Source: Phlebiopsis flavidoalba (lineage: Eukaryota; Basidiomycota; Agaricomycetes; Polyporales; Phanerochaetaceae). Taken from it: a stretch of DNA of 64,000 bases. The DNA lies in NCBI GenBank assembly GCA_035772785.1, contig JAOCPU010000036.1, forward strand, positions 1-64,000, read 5' to 3'. The notes under the pieces are model-generated. The model was not told where the DNA came from. It did not search any database and saw only the letters and a list, made by a program, of their open reading frames with translations. Numbering within the stretch: position 1 is the stretch's first letter; every line of letters begins with the position of its first letter. The position numbers were made by a program, and so were the translations under genes. Shown in pieces: positions 37,101 to 49,096 of the stretch.

Positions 37101-38583
37101 CGACATCGCATGTCTGCTGAAGGGGTGTATTGGGAGGCATGAGCCCGTTCGGGAGCACCTGGGAGTTGGCAAGGGGATTCGAGGCGGCACTTGGCCAATG
37201 CGCAGGATTGTGGCCACCCTGTGGGCCGACCTGAGGCATGTTCGGATTCCTTTCCATAGAGATGAGCCAACGACGAGGAGAAGAAGACGCAGACTTACAT
37301 CGGCCCTCGTTGGCCAGTAAGCTGGCGCAACATTCCAATGCATTTTTGAAACGCCTCTTGCCGCTCCTGTATCATCTTCTGAACCTGGAGCAGCTCGGGC
37401 TGCAATTCAGGTTTTGCACGACTGTTGATTGCAAGCTGCTGCTCCCTGGTATTCAACTCTCTGAGCTCTTGCTGCAATACGCCGCCCGCCCGTGCCGAGA
37501 TGGTCGCTATTGGTGAGGCGTTTTGGCCCTGAGTCATAGGCAATCCTCCCGGCATCTGGGCCCGGCGGGTTAGAGTTGTTGTGCAGAAAGGACGCCATGT
37601 CGGACTGAGACATGTTCGCAGGGAAGAAACCGTTCTGGTTGAGGTTCGCGTTCAGCTGGTTGTTCATCGCAGGCGGCTGATGCTGATGCTGGTTCTGCTG
37701 GTTCTGTGGCTGCTGCTGTTGCTGCTGCTGTTGCTGCTGCTGTTGCTGCTGCTGTTGCTGGAGGTGGCGAAAAGCTGCGAGATTGGCGCTGACTGGCTGG
37801 TTTGGTGTATGGGCAAGGAGGTTCAGTTGGCGAGCGAAGTCTTGAGAGTTCGAAGGCATCTGGAGCATGTTCGGGTTTGAGTTTGCGCGTGCAGCAAGGG
37901 CCTGCTGCATCGGGTCGAGCTTGGTCCCATTGTTGAACTGGCCATACTGAAAATTGTGCGCCCCCTGGTTAGCCATACCAGGTCCTCCTTGCACGCCGTT
38001 CATTTGACCAGCGAGACCAAAGGCCTGCTGTGGATGAGCGTGCTGCATCGGCTGCTGTGGCTGCTGGTGCTGGAGGTTCCGGTTGCGTAAGAGTTCGAAG
38101 ACCTGAATGAGGCAGTGGTAAGCCAGTGGATTGATCGGACGCCCCGAATAGGCATGCCGCATGATGACATAAAGCAACACGGGGAGAGACTTCAAGGGGA
38201 GGCGTAAAAATACAAGTAAATTCCAGTAAATTGAGAACAGCCAAACGGTCGCTGGTGGTAGATGGATGCGATGGTGTGTGTAGTAGAGAAAGGGTGCGGA
38301 ATAGAACGATGTAAAATAACAAGGCGTGTTCTGACAACGCGCGCAGCTAGGTTTGGAGACTCACGTTCTGCGAAGCGTTTCCCTGCCCAACACACCCATG
38401 TCTGCTACTCCCTGCGACCTAAGCGACTGCATGTGGTTTTGCATCTGTGTTATCTGCTGCCACGTTCGAGCCTGCTCAGCGTTGGGTATGCCGGGCATGG
38501 TGTGCTGATGGGGGGTCGCCCTGGCCCATGGTTTGTTGCGGCATTCCTGGCTGACCGAGATTATATCCGTGGGATGGAAGCAT
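34199..38583 (-). CDS. SWI1: SWI1-like ARID subunit of the SWI/SNF chromatin remodeller
   Basis: Nuclear DNA-binding subunit of SWI/SNF. The ATG at 38583 begins MLPSHGYNLGQPGMPQQTMG. A Gln-rich region follows, with a run of about 17 Gln at 37709-37760 and many Asn/Pro/Gln. Next is a helical stretch ELLQVQKMIQERQEAFQKC. The ARID domain (about 36480-36880) has CLKQGITLDEKMMQIDGKK and INLHRLHQEVIAAGTFQK, a 49-nt intron (GTAAATCC to CATCCAG), then MEMWEI, GVAQRLLHVYKTYLATFDN and TYLRSVLVKRFGG. The C-terminal part is Lys/Pro/Ser-rich and ends AWAISSTER at 34199. Frame breaks occur at a C6 run (about 38515), near 37560 and within the ARID. The domain order and Q-rich N-terminus fit fungal SWI1. Confidence 0.8.
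37709..37760 (-). repeat. CAG/CAA polyglutamine microsatellite in SWI1
   Basis: Mixed CAG and CAA codons encode about 17 Gln. The interrupted codon pattern suggests a selected Gln tract rather than a pure slippage repeat. Confidence 0.8.
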
Positions 38584-38970
38584 GAACGGACGAGGGGAAT
38601 GGAGTAGATCTGCTATCCTAATGATACGAGGACGGCAGAATGAGCCGAGTCGAGGGTGGACAGACGAGCGTATGGACTTGCGGGCGGTCAAGGGGAGCGA
38701 TGGAAGGAATATGCACGACCGCCGGGATGGCGGGGAGGGGAGAAAGCGTTCACCGTCTGCGATAGCAATGAGGATAGCGATGTCGTGAACGGGAGGGGGA
38801 CGACGGGGAAGGGGCGGGGGGAGATGGTGGTGGGAGAGTGCACGGGGCAGATTTCGGAGAAGTCCTCGAGTCTGAGGCCCTGCTTGCTGTGGCACACACT
38901 CGCACACTTGAACATTGCGGGGGAAACAAAATCCAAATTCGGCCACGACGATATTCAACTTTAAATAATA

Positions 38971-39491
38971 ATGCTGCGACTGACGCAGGTCCACATACAA
39001 TCTACGAGGCCACTTTTTTTTGCAGCCACCAGGCCCACCTTTCGTCGACGAACCAGGGCCGCTGCAGGTACAAAGCCCGACGCTGCTACATCAACAACTA
39101 CTCGCGCACAGGCGCCCTTAGCGCGTGCGCCACGGTCGCAAGGCGGCTCAGTCCTCGGACGGTTGTTATTCTCCCGACCGCACAGCGACGACGACGACGC
39201 TGGGGCGCATGGCTGAAATTGGGCAACGGCCGCGTTGCTGCTAGGCCAAGGGCAACCGTTGTCGAGGGCATTCTCGCCTCCAAGGCAGTGTGCTTGACAC
39301 CGCGTCGGGCGCGTTCAAAGGCCTACTGGGCGCTCCCCACTCTCTCAAGGCGCTCCAGCGCAGTACGCCGAGCCCGCTACCCGCTACCCCCGGCTTGACC
39401 TCTTCCAAGTCAGAGCGGGTCACCGAGAGCCGAAAAAGGCAGAAATCGTTTTCATAAACAACAAGACACATATCCAGAGCATTATCGTACA
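38971..39491 (+). CDS. Possible small Arg-rich protein, weak
   Basis: An ATG at 38971 opens MLRLTQVHIQSTRPLFFAAT followed by many Arg and no acidic residue, which looks like a mitochondrial presequence. The downstream frame changes near 39217, and the next stretch reads DTASGAFKGLLGAPHSLKAL in another frame. I cannot name a family. It converges with the VTT-domain gene. It could be a chance GC-rich frame, or the 5' region of a small nuclear-encoded mitochondrial protein. Confidence 0.25.
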
Positions 39492-39633
39492 CAGGGACCC
39501 AACAGAAGCGTGATTAGTAAAACAACACGTACTCTTGACCAGAGAGGCACAGAAACTCTACAAACACGGAACGCTGTTTATAAGGCGCTAATGTCCGATG
39601 ATAAAAGGGAATGCAAGGGTGTGGCGGCAGTTC

Positions 39634-41302
39634 CTAGAGGAGGTCCTCTTGCCGCCATTCACGCGGAGACGCTGCAGGCGCGTTCTCTTTGGGCGTACTC
39701 GACTCATCATCCTTCACAATCAAGGCCGGCCCCGCCTCGAGGATAACATCCTCGTCGCTTTCTTCGTCCGAATACGTCTCTCGCTCTCGTCGTCAGATAG
39801 CACAATGAGCTGAGCGGTCTTTCCCTTGTTGGCATCGGCCGGAGGGCCCTGCGCGAGAATGACATCCTCCTCCTCTTCGTCTCGGTACCTCTCTCCCGCT
39901 GACTCCGCAGTAGCCTCGACGTCGGCGACGCTGGCCAGTTCGCGCTTGAAGAAGTACCGGGAGAGACCTACGGGTATCATGGCGCCGGCAACCACGGCGG
40001 AGAGCAGGAAGAAGTTTTTCCACGAGATGAGATGGAAATCCGCCGCTGAGGTCATCTCGTCGAGACTGCCGCCGATGGTGGTGTGTATAATCGACACGCC
40101 CAGAATCCCGAGCCAGCATGGCTGCTGGTCCAAAAGGGCACGACGCCAATGCCGACATGCGGACAGAGCACGTTGACGACCCAGTGGGGAGGAAAGGGGG
40201 CTATGCGAATGATGATGAGGAACGAGATGATGTTGTCTTTCTGAGCGCGAATCTTGTCGGCCCAGACGTCGAAACGGGCCTTCCACTTCGGCATGGTAAG
40301 CGAAACGCTGGCCCCAGGGCCGCGCTTATACCGTAGCAGAGTGTCGCGCCGGTCGCGACACAGGTGCAAGCAAGGGGTAGCGCTCGGGTATACCCCACAC
40401 CGCGCCTCCCAAGATCGAGAGGTACATGGAGCCGGGAAGGAAGCGAGAACGCTTGCAAGCTGTACTTTTCCGTAAATCGCGGAGCTATATGTCAGGTAGT
40501 GCATTTCACTCACGTCACTAAGAGGTACGTTGTTACATAACATATGCACGATGCGGTATGGATATATATCCCGGTACTTCTTGAGTAATGTATTCAGAGC
40601 CTGGAGCTCAACAAAAGACTTTGGAATCTTGAGATGTGGTCGGTCCTCACTGAACACATGGTTTTCATTGAGACTTTTCCTGCCCAAACAGAGAGAATAC
40701 GCACTCATCCAAAGTGGGGCAAAGCGTAAATACAGAGTTCAAGCTGAGTGCGGCTGTGCTAACGATGAACATGGCAGCCATCTTTAGTGTCGCCTCGACG
40801 AGAAGTCGTCTGGATGACGGCCGAGATGGAGGCGTAGCACCATAGCTGGAATGTATCGACGAGGAAGAGTTGAGGCAAGGAGCGAGGTACGTTTGGGTAG
40901 GGCGAGGACGGAGGTGGTCGGGGACAGTTGCCAATGAGTACGCGGAAGAGCTGGCGTCGTGTGTAGGGTTCCTGTTGCTGCCGTGGTCGAGCAGCACCTG
41001 CGACGAGTTCTGCATGGCGGTGCGACAGAGAAAAGAAGGAATGGAAAATAAGACTTGCTGCGAGGGACTGGGAGGGATTTGGAGGAGACTGGGGCAGATG
41101 TGTGTCGGCGGAACGAAATCGGAGGCGGAGCGTTTGTGGACCACCTCCCCAATCGGGGCATGTGTCTGGCCACGGCTGTTGGTGCCGCGAGCGGCGGCCG
41201 CCGGCTCCCCCCCTCCCCCAGGCCGACGCTCTTTGATCGTGATCGGGGTCGACGTCTTCGGCGCGTCATAGACGCTTCGTGGTACACACTGGTAGCCGCC
41301 AT
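39634..41302 (-). CDS. VTT-domain (SNARE-associated/TMEM41-like) membrane protein
   Basis: Polytopic ER/Golgi-type membrane protein with a VTT (DedA-like) domain. The ATG at 41302 starts a basic Arg/Ser-rich cytosolic tail (MTRRRRRPRSRSKSVG). A membrane helix reads KMAAMFIVSTAALSLNSVFT. After an intron (GTGCGT to GTGTTCAG) comes FVELQALNTLLKKYRDIYPY. The VTT core contains SMYLSILGGAVWG, RALPLACTCVATGATLCYG, NIISFLIIIRIAPFPPHWVV and GVSIIHTTIGGSLDEM, then a helix KNFFLLSAVVAGAMIPVGLS. The C-terminal tail is acidic (SDEESDEDVILEAGPALIV) and ends REWRQEDLL at 39634. Single-base breaks occur near 40430, 40110 and 39770. Family members act in lipid scrambling and membrane trafficking; the role here is by homology. 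Confidence 0.8.
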
Positions 41303-43407
41303 GTCCGCCGACGAGGCAGTGCCGTCGTCCAATTCCGATTACCGTTTTTTACAGGTTTTCTGGGGACGCAGGAAAAAAACGAGCATCATGTGATTTCTCT
41401 CTGCCTTGCTGGCGGGATGCGTCTGCCTAAAGACTACAAGGTCGTTCTTTGCTCAGAATGAATTTGGTGATGTCGAGGGTAGATTGAATACACTTCGGGA
41501 CGAGGCTTTTACGCCACGGCTAACCAAAAAAATCAGTTGACAGCCAACTGGCCAAACAGTCGAGCTACCATCGCTGCAGTAAGCGAAATACTGAATGGAT
41601 GCATGTAAGTAACCTCACCCATCGTCGTCAATGTCCGGTCTAACCGCACATTGACAAGTGTAGGTGCTGCGTCCTCCAGTTCGGTCAGATGAAGACCGCG
41701 TGGGCTTACTCGAAATCCGAGGCTAAGTCAAACGTCGAAACGTTTGGCATGTGCATGCATGAGCCCTGCCTCTGTACAACAGAGGAAAAAAGACTTTCAG
41801 GGGGCGGCGATATAGAATTCAATCGATTGTGAATGCTGCGTGAGTTGCAGAAGTAATTTTCCTTCTGCTATCAATGACCGTTGGCGCCTAAATCGCACGC
41901 TTTCGCATAGTGGACTCTGCCTGTTCAGGCGCCCCCTACCGCGCCTGCTAGCAGGCTAGCCTTTCAGATCCGAGAAGGGCTTCCAACGTGAAACCGAAGG
42001 AGACGCCTCAAACTAGACGCTATTCTCACCGTTATCGATGACGGGAGAACTTTGATTGGCTACGAAGACACCTCGCCCACCGCCCCGTATGGCAAGCAAG
42101 TTACACACCGACATGATCATCATAGTAGCGTAAAGCTCAGACATCGATGCTTCACCGATAGACAGTTTATCACCTGGCTTTGTAGAACGAAATGGGGGGG
42201 GGATGGGAACACTCATACCTGTGGGTCGCGCTGCTTGACATTCACTGAAGAATGAATCCATCTGGATCTCAACACGGTTGTAATAGAACCTAACACTGCT
42301 CCAAAGTATACGCTGCGATGGGAAAAGAAAGGGTGTGGTGAGGGGTGGGAGAGTAGTAGCGCAGCGGCGTAGGACAACGCCTGCTCTCATCTTCTGTGTC
42401 CTTGATTCGACATTGTATCTTGAAGACGACTAAGCTTCAGAGTAGAGCGTCAGGCTCAACCCTATGAACGGAAGTCGAAACAGTCCATACGGAATATAAG
42501 GTTATGAGCGGGGGGGAGGGCGGCAGCCGTCCTGCCGGCTCACATCGTCCATGAACAGTATCGCCTCACGATGGAGGGGGCGCATATGGCGAAACTCAGG
42601 AGGATGAGAATTAAGCACCGCCTAGTTGGCGCGGACAGAAAACGGTGATATCCTCATATCGTCGGCTCGATGGTCACTCATGCCGATGCACTAGGAAAAG
42701 TCTCCGGAAAGGGAAGAAAAAAATGAGGAAAAAGTCTCCAAAATGGATGTCGACTGATTGATCTCGCAGTGGGAATAAAAAACCAGTCAAAATAAAATAA
42801 CCATACCTTTAGATACGGACACTCCGGACCATTTAGACAACGAAAACGGAAAAGGAAGCCATTAATGCGAAAGATATTCGTCTATGCCGATTGCTAGCGA
42901 AGACGAAGAAAAATCCGAGCCCATGTAAACCGGGAAAAATTAGAGGTAGGCCCGGATCGTGAAGAAAAGAGTCGGTGTTGGAGAGTACAAGAGGTATTTC
43001 TTGGCGTACCGAGAGGAGGTCATTAAACGGATCGGCTGAACTTAAGGGCGTTGCGGTATTTATACATTATAGCGAACTTGTAGTCACTGCCTCGCTAGGA
43101 CGTTCTGACTGACCAGGAGAACGGTTATAGAAAGGTTATAACTGACGGTCATTGGGGTGAGCGGGGCGAGGTGAAGAGACGAGCACGGAAGAGCTGGCGG
43201 AGGCGCTTGGGGGGGGCGGACATCCTTTGAGATCACTGATCTCGATCTCTCCAACGGAAGAAAGTATTGTTCGAAATAATCAACATGTGCCGGTTGGGCT
43301 TTCAAAGGGATCATCGTCAATTGTCTTTGACGACGGCATGTTTCTGCGTCCTTCATCTTCCTCGTCGGGTTATTAGTTTTCCTGGTAATATATTTTCGTA
43401 AGCTCAA
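41303..43407. other. Gene-free 2.1 kb with a purine-rich block
   Basis: No gene supported. Around 42690-43000 the + strand is rich in AAAA and GAAGAA runs. A CTGAACTTAAG at 43036-43046 recalls the start of fungal 28S rRNA, but the following bases do not match, so I do not call rRNA. Confidence 0.45.
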
Positions 43408-44039
43408 GTGGCTGGGGCTTGCCGAACTCGGGCCGCAACAAAATATTCACGCAGCATTTCCTCGTATTTTTCCATTGCCGATAGAGGTAGAAATCTCCAG
43501 AGGATGGACGGAGAGCCCACTTCGAGTCGGCGGCAATCGTGGCCGAAAAGCATGCGCTGGCCGACTGGGGCAGCAGGAGGCAGTCAACCGGTTATTGCAA
43601 TTCAGGACGATTTCGGCAGTTTTCTCTCAGTCCTCTCAAATCGTCTTCTTTCGCTCGTCGTTTTTCCCCCCCCCCCCCCGGAAGCGGCCTCTTGATGGCG
43701 GCCATTTAATATAGCCCGGCGCAGGTTACTCTACCTTAGATAACGCAAATACGCATTATAGAAGTAAAATCCTTGCCTTTTCGGCAAAACGACCTTTCAT
43801 GTATGGTCTTAGGGAAGTCCCCGCGCAAAATCCGGCGCTTGACAGGAAATCATTGCACTGCGGCGCTGCATATCTTGGGGGGGGGGGGGGGCGGGCGAAG
43901 GCAGGGGCGGTGCCCTCCAGAGTATGCGCGTGCTTCCCTGGCGTATGCCCTGACACGATCATCTATGCCAGACTGACTCACGATCGTCCCCAACAGCAAG
44001 TATCCCAGGGAACGCCGACGCCACGACAAGGCGTTCCAG
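43408..44039. other. Spacer with homopolymers
   Basis: Contains a C run near 43668-43679 and a G run near 43877-43890. Frames are short and unsupported. Confidence 0.4.
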
Positions 44040-44837
44040 AAGGTGAATGTCGCGGTACGACATACTGAGCACTGCGAGCCCGCCTCGAAGCGCGTGTACG
44101 ACACCAAGGCGGCGAGGGCGCCGTTCGACTTCGACTTCGTTAGGCTACTCCGCGCGGGCGTACTCGCGCGCCGAGGAGTTAACGTTCCGGCGACGTCGTG
44201 CTCGGCGTCTTCAACACTTTCTCGAGGGTCGACCTGCGAGACGGTCCGGGTCCTGCTGCGTGTGGTGTACCTTGCGCGCGGTCATGCGGACGAGCTGAGC
44301 CTAATCCTTACGTTGCAGGGGCCATGAATGTACCTGAAGGCCCCTCCTCCCTCAGCCTCTCAGAGACGGCGGTGCGTGGACACCATCCTGCGCTCCCTGC
44401 AACTCCATCCGCCGATCGCGCTCTGAGTGAGTGGCCCCCACGCTCTGCAGACCCATGACCCCCATCTCCACTCAGCCCCTATCTCACGCCCCGCAGCGTG
44501 CCGCGCGTGCGTCTGTTCGCGTTGCACACCGAGGTCTCGCGCCTCATCGAGGTGCAGCATGCCTTCCGCCAGCTCTCCTACTTTTGACCTCAAGCGCCGC
44601 TTTCGGCTCACCGTCGAGCTCACGCGCATCGCCATCTCGCTGCCTATCGCGCTCGAGGACGCGGGGGCTGCGCCAGAAGGCGCAGAACGCGCAGCGATGC
44701 AGACGACGGCGACGACGTCCCCGGCCCCGACGCTCCCGACGCCGACCCCCGCGCCGCGGCTATCCTCAATGTCCGCGTGGCGGACAATCCTGCACGGCTC
44801 TGCCGTTGTGTTGACACCGCTTAGAACGCTTCCTTAA
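44040..44837 (+). CDS. Unassigned coding-like region
   Basis: GC-rich with third-position GC bias and protein-like stretches in changing frames: KVNVAVRHTEHCEPASKRVY and RAPFDFDFVRLL near 44040-44150, VVLGVFNTFSRVDLRDG near 44190, RAEPNPYVAGAMNVPEG near 44295, then HTEVSRLIEVQHAFRQLSYF near 44525 and DLKRRFRLTVELTRIAISLP near 44587. A possible intron ends at the GTTGCAG before the AMNVPEG stretch. This looks like a real gene with introns and frame breaks. No family was recognised and no exact start can be fixed. It is followed by about 350 bp of AT-rich spacer. Confidence 0.4.
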
Positions 44838-45192
44838 ATGCAAGCGCGCACGTTAAATTATGGCACTGTATGATTTTTCGTTATGTATGTACGTCTTACT
44901 CCCGGAGCTCGCTGGCACACGAGATAGTAGTACCATGACCCCCACATAGATTTCCTCCACCCTCATCGCTGCTTGCTGTATGTATAAAAGACTCGTGTTT
45001 ATTATAAACATACGACACGTATTTCAAACACAGTGTCTATGAACCGATGGGGCAGGCCAACGAGGAGAGTACGATTAGAAGCCAGTCAAAGTGCGTAGAA
45101 ATACAGTGCCCTTGCGGGGTCACGGAAGGGTAGGGTCGGAGAATAATCTGACAGAGGCAAGGTACACGTACAAAGCAGACAAGGGAGCAGGT

Positions 45193-48100
45193 TCATAGAG
45201 TATTCAACAGGAAAGACGCATCAGAGCACCATAGCTTAGGTAATTCGGGCTGAATGGAGGCGGCATACCGCGCGGCTTCGGGGTGCTGTTCGGACAGTGT
45301 CAGGAAAACACGTATGAACAAAAATGAGGAAACTTACCCCAGGAGGCGGCCAGGGATGCCGAGTTAGGTACCTGCAAGGAGCCTAGGTCCCTTTTCTTCC
45401 AACATGAAAGACTCCTGCGACGGCTGGAACCCAGACACGAGTTGATCGACTGTGTTGCATTGAGAAGAGCGGAGGCAAACCCCGTGTTCGAGGGCTGCGT
45501 CTCAGGGTAGAACGGATAGAACAGGCCAGGCGGGTCATCTCGGCAACGCTTTTCCGTCGCGGGCGTTGGGCTGGAGACTCGCCATCATTGCCCGGGCTGG
45601 CCTTGACGGCGGGTCCGACAGAGGGCGCACTTCGGGTAGGGGCTCTGCCGGGGTACTGCGCAGAGCCCATGCATGGGCGTCGACGGGTGAGGAACGGCGC
45701 CCTTGGGCGAGTACACGCCCTCGGGTGTCCCAGTCCGCCTCTGAGATGAGCATCGGGGGCGCGGTCGGGGAGACCTGGTGCAGGTTGACTTTGAGCAACC
45801 TCTTCCGCCCAGCTTGGCGATTCCAGAGGGTCGTGCGCCCTTGAGGTCCTTCCTCTCCCAGCGCCAACGGAAGCTCGGGAGCATGTCAAGCGCCCAATCC
45901 ACACGTCCTCCAATGCGACTTCCGCGCGGAAAGACGGTCGCACTTGGACATGTTGGACGGCCGTACAAGAGAACTACATCGCAGCGATGTGCAGCGGGGC
46001 TAATGGGCGACACAAAGACTGCGATATCGGGGAACCGAATAAGCTGGTGGTGAACGACAATGATGTTGTGCGATGTGACGATGGCTTGGGCGTTTCCTTG
46101 AGTCAAAGAAGCCGATGAAGAACAAGAGTGGCAAAACATACCGTCAATCAATGCACGCAAGTCGAGAATTGTGGAAAGGTAAAATCCTGGAGCTGAACAG
46201 CGCCTCGGAGCAGCAAAATCCGCGCGATGCCAATCTTCAGCAACGTCAAGCCCTGGTCCTGCCGTGATGTTCTGCACAAGCTTCTTCCTCTTCTCAACAA
46301 TCGACCATTCGTCACGTCCCGTTGAAGTAGAACTTGTAGCTATCGGGGAGCTGGCGCCTGAACTCGATCATGCTCTTCAAAATCCGGACGGCATGGCGCA
46401 GATGATGCTGTCTGCGGACTGTGTCGAGTCGGCGCGTACAGCGAGTTGATGATATCGGCTTGAATCTCGCAGCGATAGGCGCAGACAGATAGAAATGCTC
46501 GGAGTTACTCGTTGGGCTTGCCGCGGTTCGGCCGGGGTGTGTTGGGAATCGGAGGGTGCAATAGCCAAAGGGGCGACCGCCAGCAGAATCGAGGTTCCAC
46601 GATCGTGTATGAGAACAATGCTCCCAGAGACGGGATCCGCAGCTGGCATCTCCTCTTCGGAGAAAACGAGCGCGTCAGGGTTGTCTTCAGACGGAACAAC
46701 GTGCGGGTCGTGATGAAGACCAAGCTCAATCGCAAGTCGGACCATACTACGACCAAGCGCCATAGAGTCCGTCCCTTGTCGCTGAGTGAGGCTATCACGA
46801 GTAATGGGTCGCGTTTGGTGGAAAAGGGCGCCATACCTCGGTATACAAGTACCAATGGAGCATTATTAAAGCCTGCAGATCGAATCGTGACGCGAAGATC
46901 AGGTTTCACGGCCAAGGCGACCGTTCAAAGAATTCCTCAGCAGAGGGCCAGTCCGCGGGGAGTAGCTTCATAGCGTCCGGGGCCGGGGATGGATAGTTTG
47001 TCCATTCTTTCTCGGCACTGTTCACGCGGTGATTGAGTTCACTCAGCGTTCCCAGTGCCAGGATGAGGTAGAGACTGCAGTACATAACCAGGGTCGTGGG
47101 CCGCCGTTCCCGCTGTACAGTGTGTCCCCAAGGTCTTTTCGAACGAGCTCCGGGTGAAAACAGGACGGTGATAATTGAGGCGATTGAAGAAGGCATTAAG
47201 CACGCGTTTGCACCATGTCGCGGTCCTTGGGCAGCCAGATGATGTCAGAGGTATCTGGGGTGGGAGGAGCCGCAGAGGTGGGGAGAAGAGGCATAACCGG
47301 AATGGGCAGCGACAGTGATCGCATTTCGCACCATCGCGAGGAAGCGAGGGAGCAGTAATGTCGCGATCTCTGCGGGAGGTGAGGACCGCTTGAACCGACG
47401 GCCAAATCTTCTGTATCGATTGCAGCCGGCGCGAGTTTCAGGTCACCGACGATGGCGGCAGATACACCGAAGTTCTTCGCCAATGCCTGTTTGGACAGTG
47501 AGATAAAGATACGCGACGATGGTTCCCGAGATACGCACTTCGCTGTTAGAGAGATCATGCGGCAAGGGCTCCGTTCCGCGGACTTCCTGGGCCGAGAGAG
47601 GCCTTGGGGGGACGCTGGGAGCTGGCTGGGGCCGGAGGAGGCTGGAAGGATGCATGTGTTGCGGGAACCCTGGCGTGCGGCGGTCCGTGCATGGCCATGT
47701 GTGGCGGTGGTGGGTGGGGAGGGGAGGGTATGGCGCGTACTATGGGCATACCTGGATATCCAGGGGTGGCGGCATCATTGGAGGAGGAGGCCCATACGGA
47801 TATCCTCTGGGCGGGGAGCCTTTTTCGCTCGGGCTGAGGACCCTCGGAGCGCAGGGGGTAACCCCTGCCGTTAGGGCCGGGGCCGCCGTTCTGTGGGAAC
47901 GGATAACCAGGAGCGTTCTGATCAACGAGCTCGACGTCGACGCCGGCCCTAGAGGCGATGCCTTCAATGTCATTGAGGTCAAAGTCGGGGTTCTGCCGCT
48001 TGAGGAGGGCGACACAAAGCGCGAGTTGGCGTTTCAATATGCTCGGTGTGTCCGCGGGCGACGAGGGCTCTTGCGGTGCGTCGGTCCTCCTGGTGGCACT

Positions 48101-48543
48101 GGACGCCGGCCGACGCGCAGGCGGTGCAGCGAGGGAGCTATGCTTGGAGTCGCACTGGGGGGTAGCAGAGCTAAAAGGCAGGAGAGAGGTCCAGACGGAC
48201 CGTGAGAATAGGCGAGGCAACGGGCATTTGACCGTCGGTGTCGTCCCGTACGGGACTTGCCTTAATTTTCTTGACTCCTGCATCGCGCGCAGGACGATTC
48301 ATGCGACCTCACTACAATCGACGGGGCTCTGCGGGCGTCGGTGGCTCGCCCGTCTCCGGATCTGCCTTCTTGCGCTTGCGCGGGACTTTGACCATCGCGG
48401 CGGGGGGCTGGCTCTGGGATGTGCTGCAAGGGGGCTGGTGGCGGCACGTTGGTGGAATTGGGATCCATCGCGAGCTGGGGGGGTAGCGGTGGTTGCTGCG
48501 TCGAGGTTGGGGTCACCGTGCGGCGGGAGGTAAGTTGTGCCAT
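45193..48543 (-). CDS. Zn2Cys6 fungal-specific transcription factor
   Basis: Nuclear regulator. The ATG at 48543 opens a Pro/Thr-rich lead. The zinc cluster is split by an intron: SCARCRS with KIK before it, then CDSKH and CTACASAGVQCHQED after the acceptor near 48165. Next come a linker and a helical dimerisation-like segment (QLALCVALLKRQNPDFDLND), then a Gly/Pro-rich stretch. The PF04082 domain (about 46400-47230) includes IIWLPKDRDMVQTR, TTLVMYCSLYLILALGTLSE, MALGRSMVRLAIELGLHHDP, FSEEEM, GIVLIHDRG (frame changed) and LGRPLAIAPSDS. The C-terminal region runs to NTVDQLVSGFQPSQESFMLE, then an intron (GTAAGT, CTGAC branch site, CAG) and a last exon ending DASFLLNTL at 45193. Frame breaks occur near 48140 and within PF04082. 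The targets cannot be inferred. Confidence 0.8.
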
Positions 48544-49096
48544 TGGCTGAGGACGGCTTATTTAGGTGGCCAGCACAACAGGAGAGTAGGCAGCCGGTTT
48601 GTCGCTGTTATCGAAACGCTGAGGGACGCCCTATGTCGACCTGGTGAACGGGGGACCCCGAAACACGCCCCGACCCGCGACCCCGGCCACACTCTACCAC
48701 CCGCCCTCCCGGCGCCACACCCAGCGCTCCCCCGCCGCTGCTGCACCAGCGGTGAGAAACGGCTGTGAGTGCCTTGCTGTTAAGGTTGGGCCTCGTTGCC
48801 AGATGCGCCACGTCTTCCCCCCACACACCGCCCGCGCCCTCGCGCACCCAGCACCTGCTCCTGCAACACACGAAATCTCACAATGGTCACAATGGGCAAA
48901 GGGCTCTTGTTCAACAATCATGGACATCAAGACACGACATGTCCGGATAATGCAAGCGCACGGAACAGTCTGCGCTACGCAGCCACGCGTCGAAGGCGAC
49001 TGAGGCCGTCCGGCAATCCATTGGAAGTGAGTTCCATGCCGCGGAGTGATGGACGTGGTCTGTGGAATGCACCAAAAAAAGTGCACTTCATGCCGC
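48544..49096. other. Spacer upstream of the Zn2Cys6 gene
   Basis: Lies between the PWP1 stop and the regulator start, so it should hold the regulator promoter. No gene seen. Confidence 0.45.

Noticed and set aside
37581..37880. + strand Leu-rich membrane protein
   Set aside because: Antisense reading of the SWI1 CAG repeat (CTG gives Leu).
43036..43046. Start of 28S rRNA (CTGAACTTAAG)
   Set aside because: Following bases do not continue as rRNA and no 5.8S or ITS context is present.
44040..44837. Mediator subunit or peroxin
   Set aside because: Considered from the helical stretches, but no diagnostic motif could be matched, so it was left unassigned.
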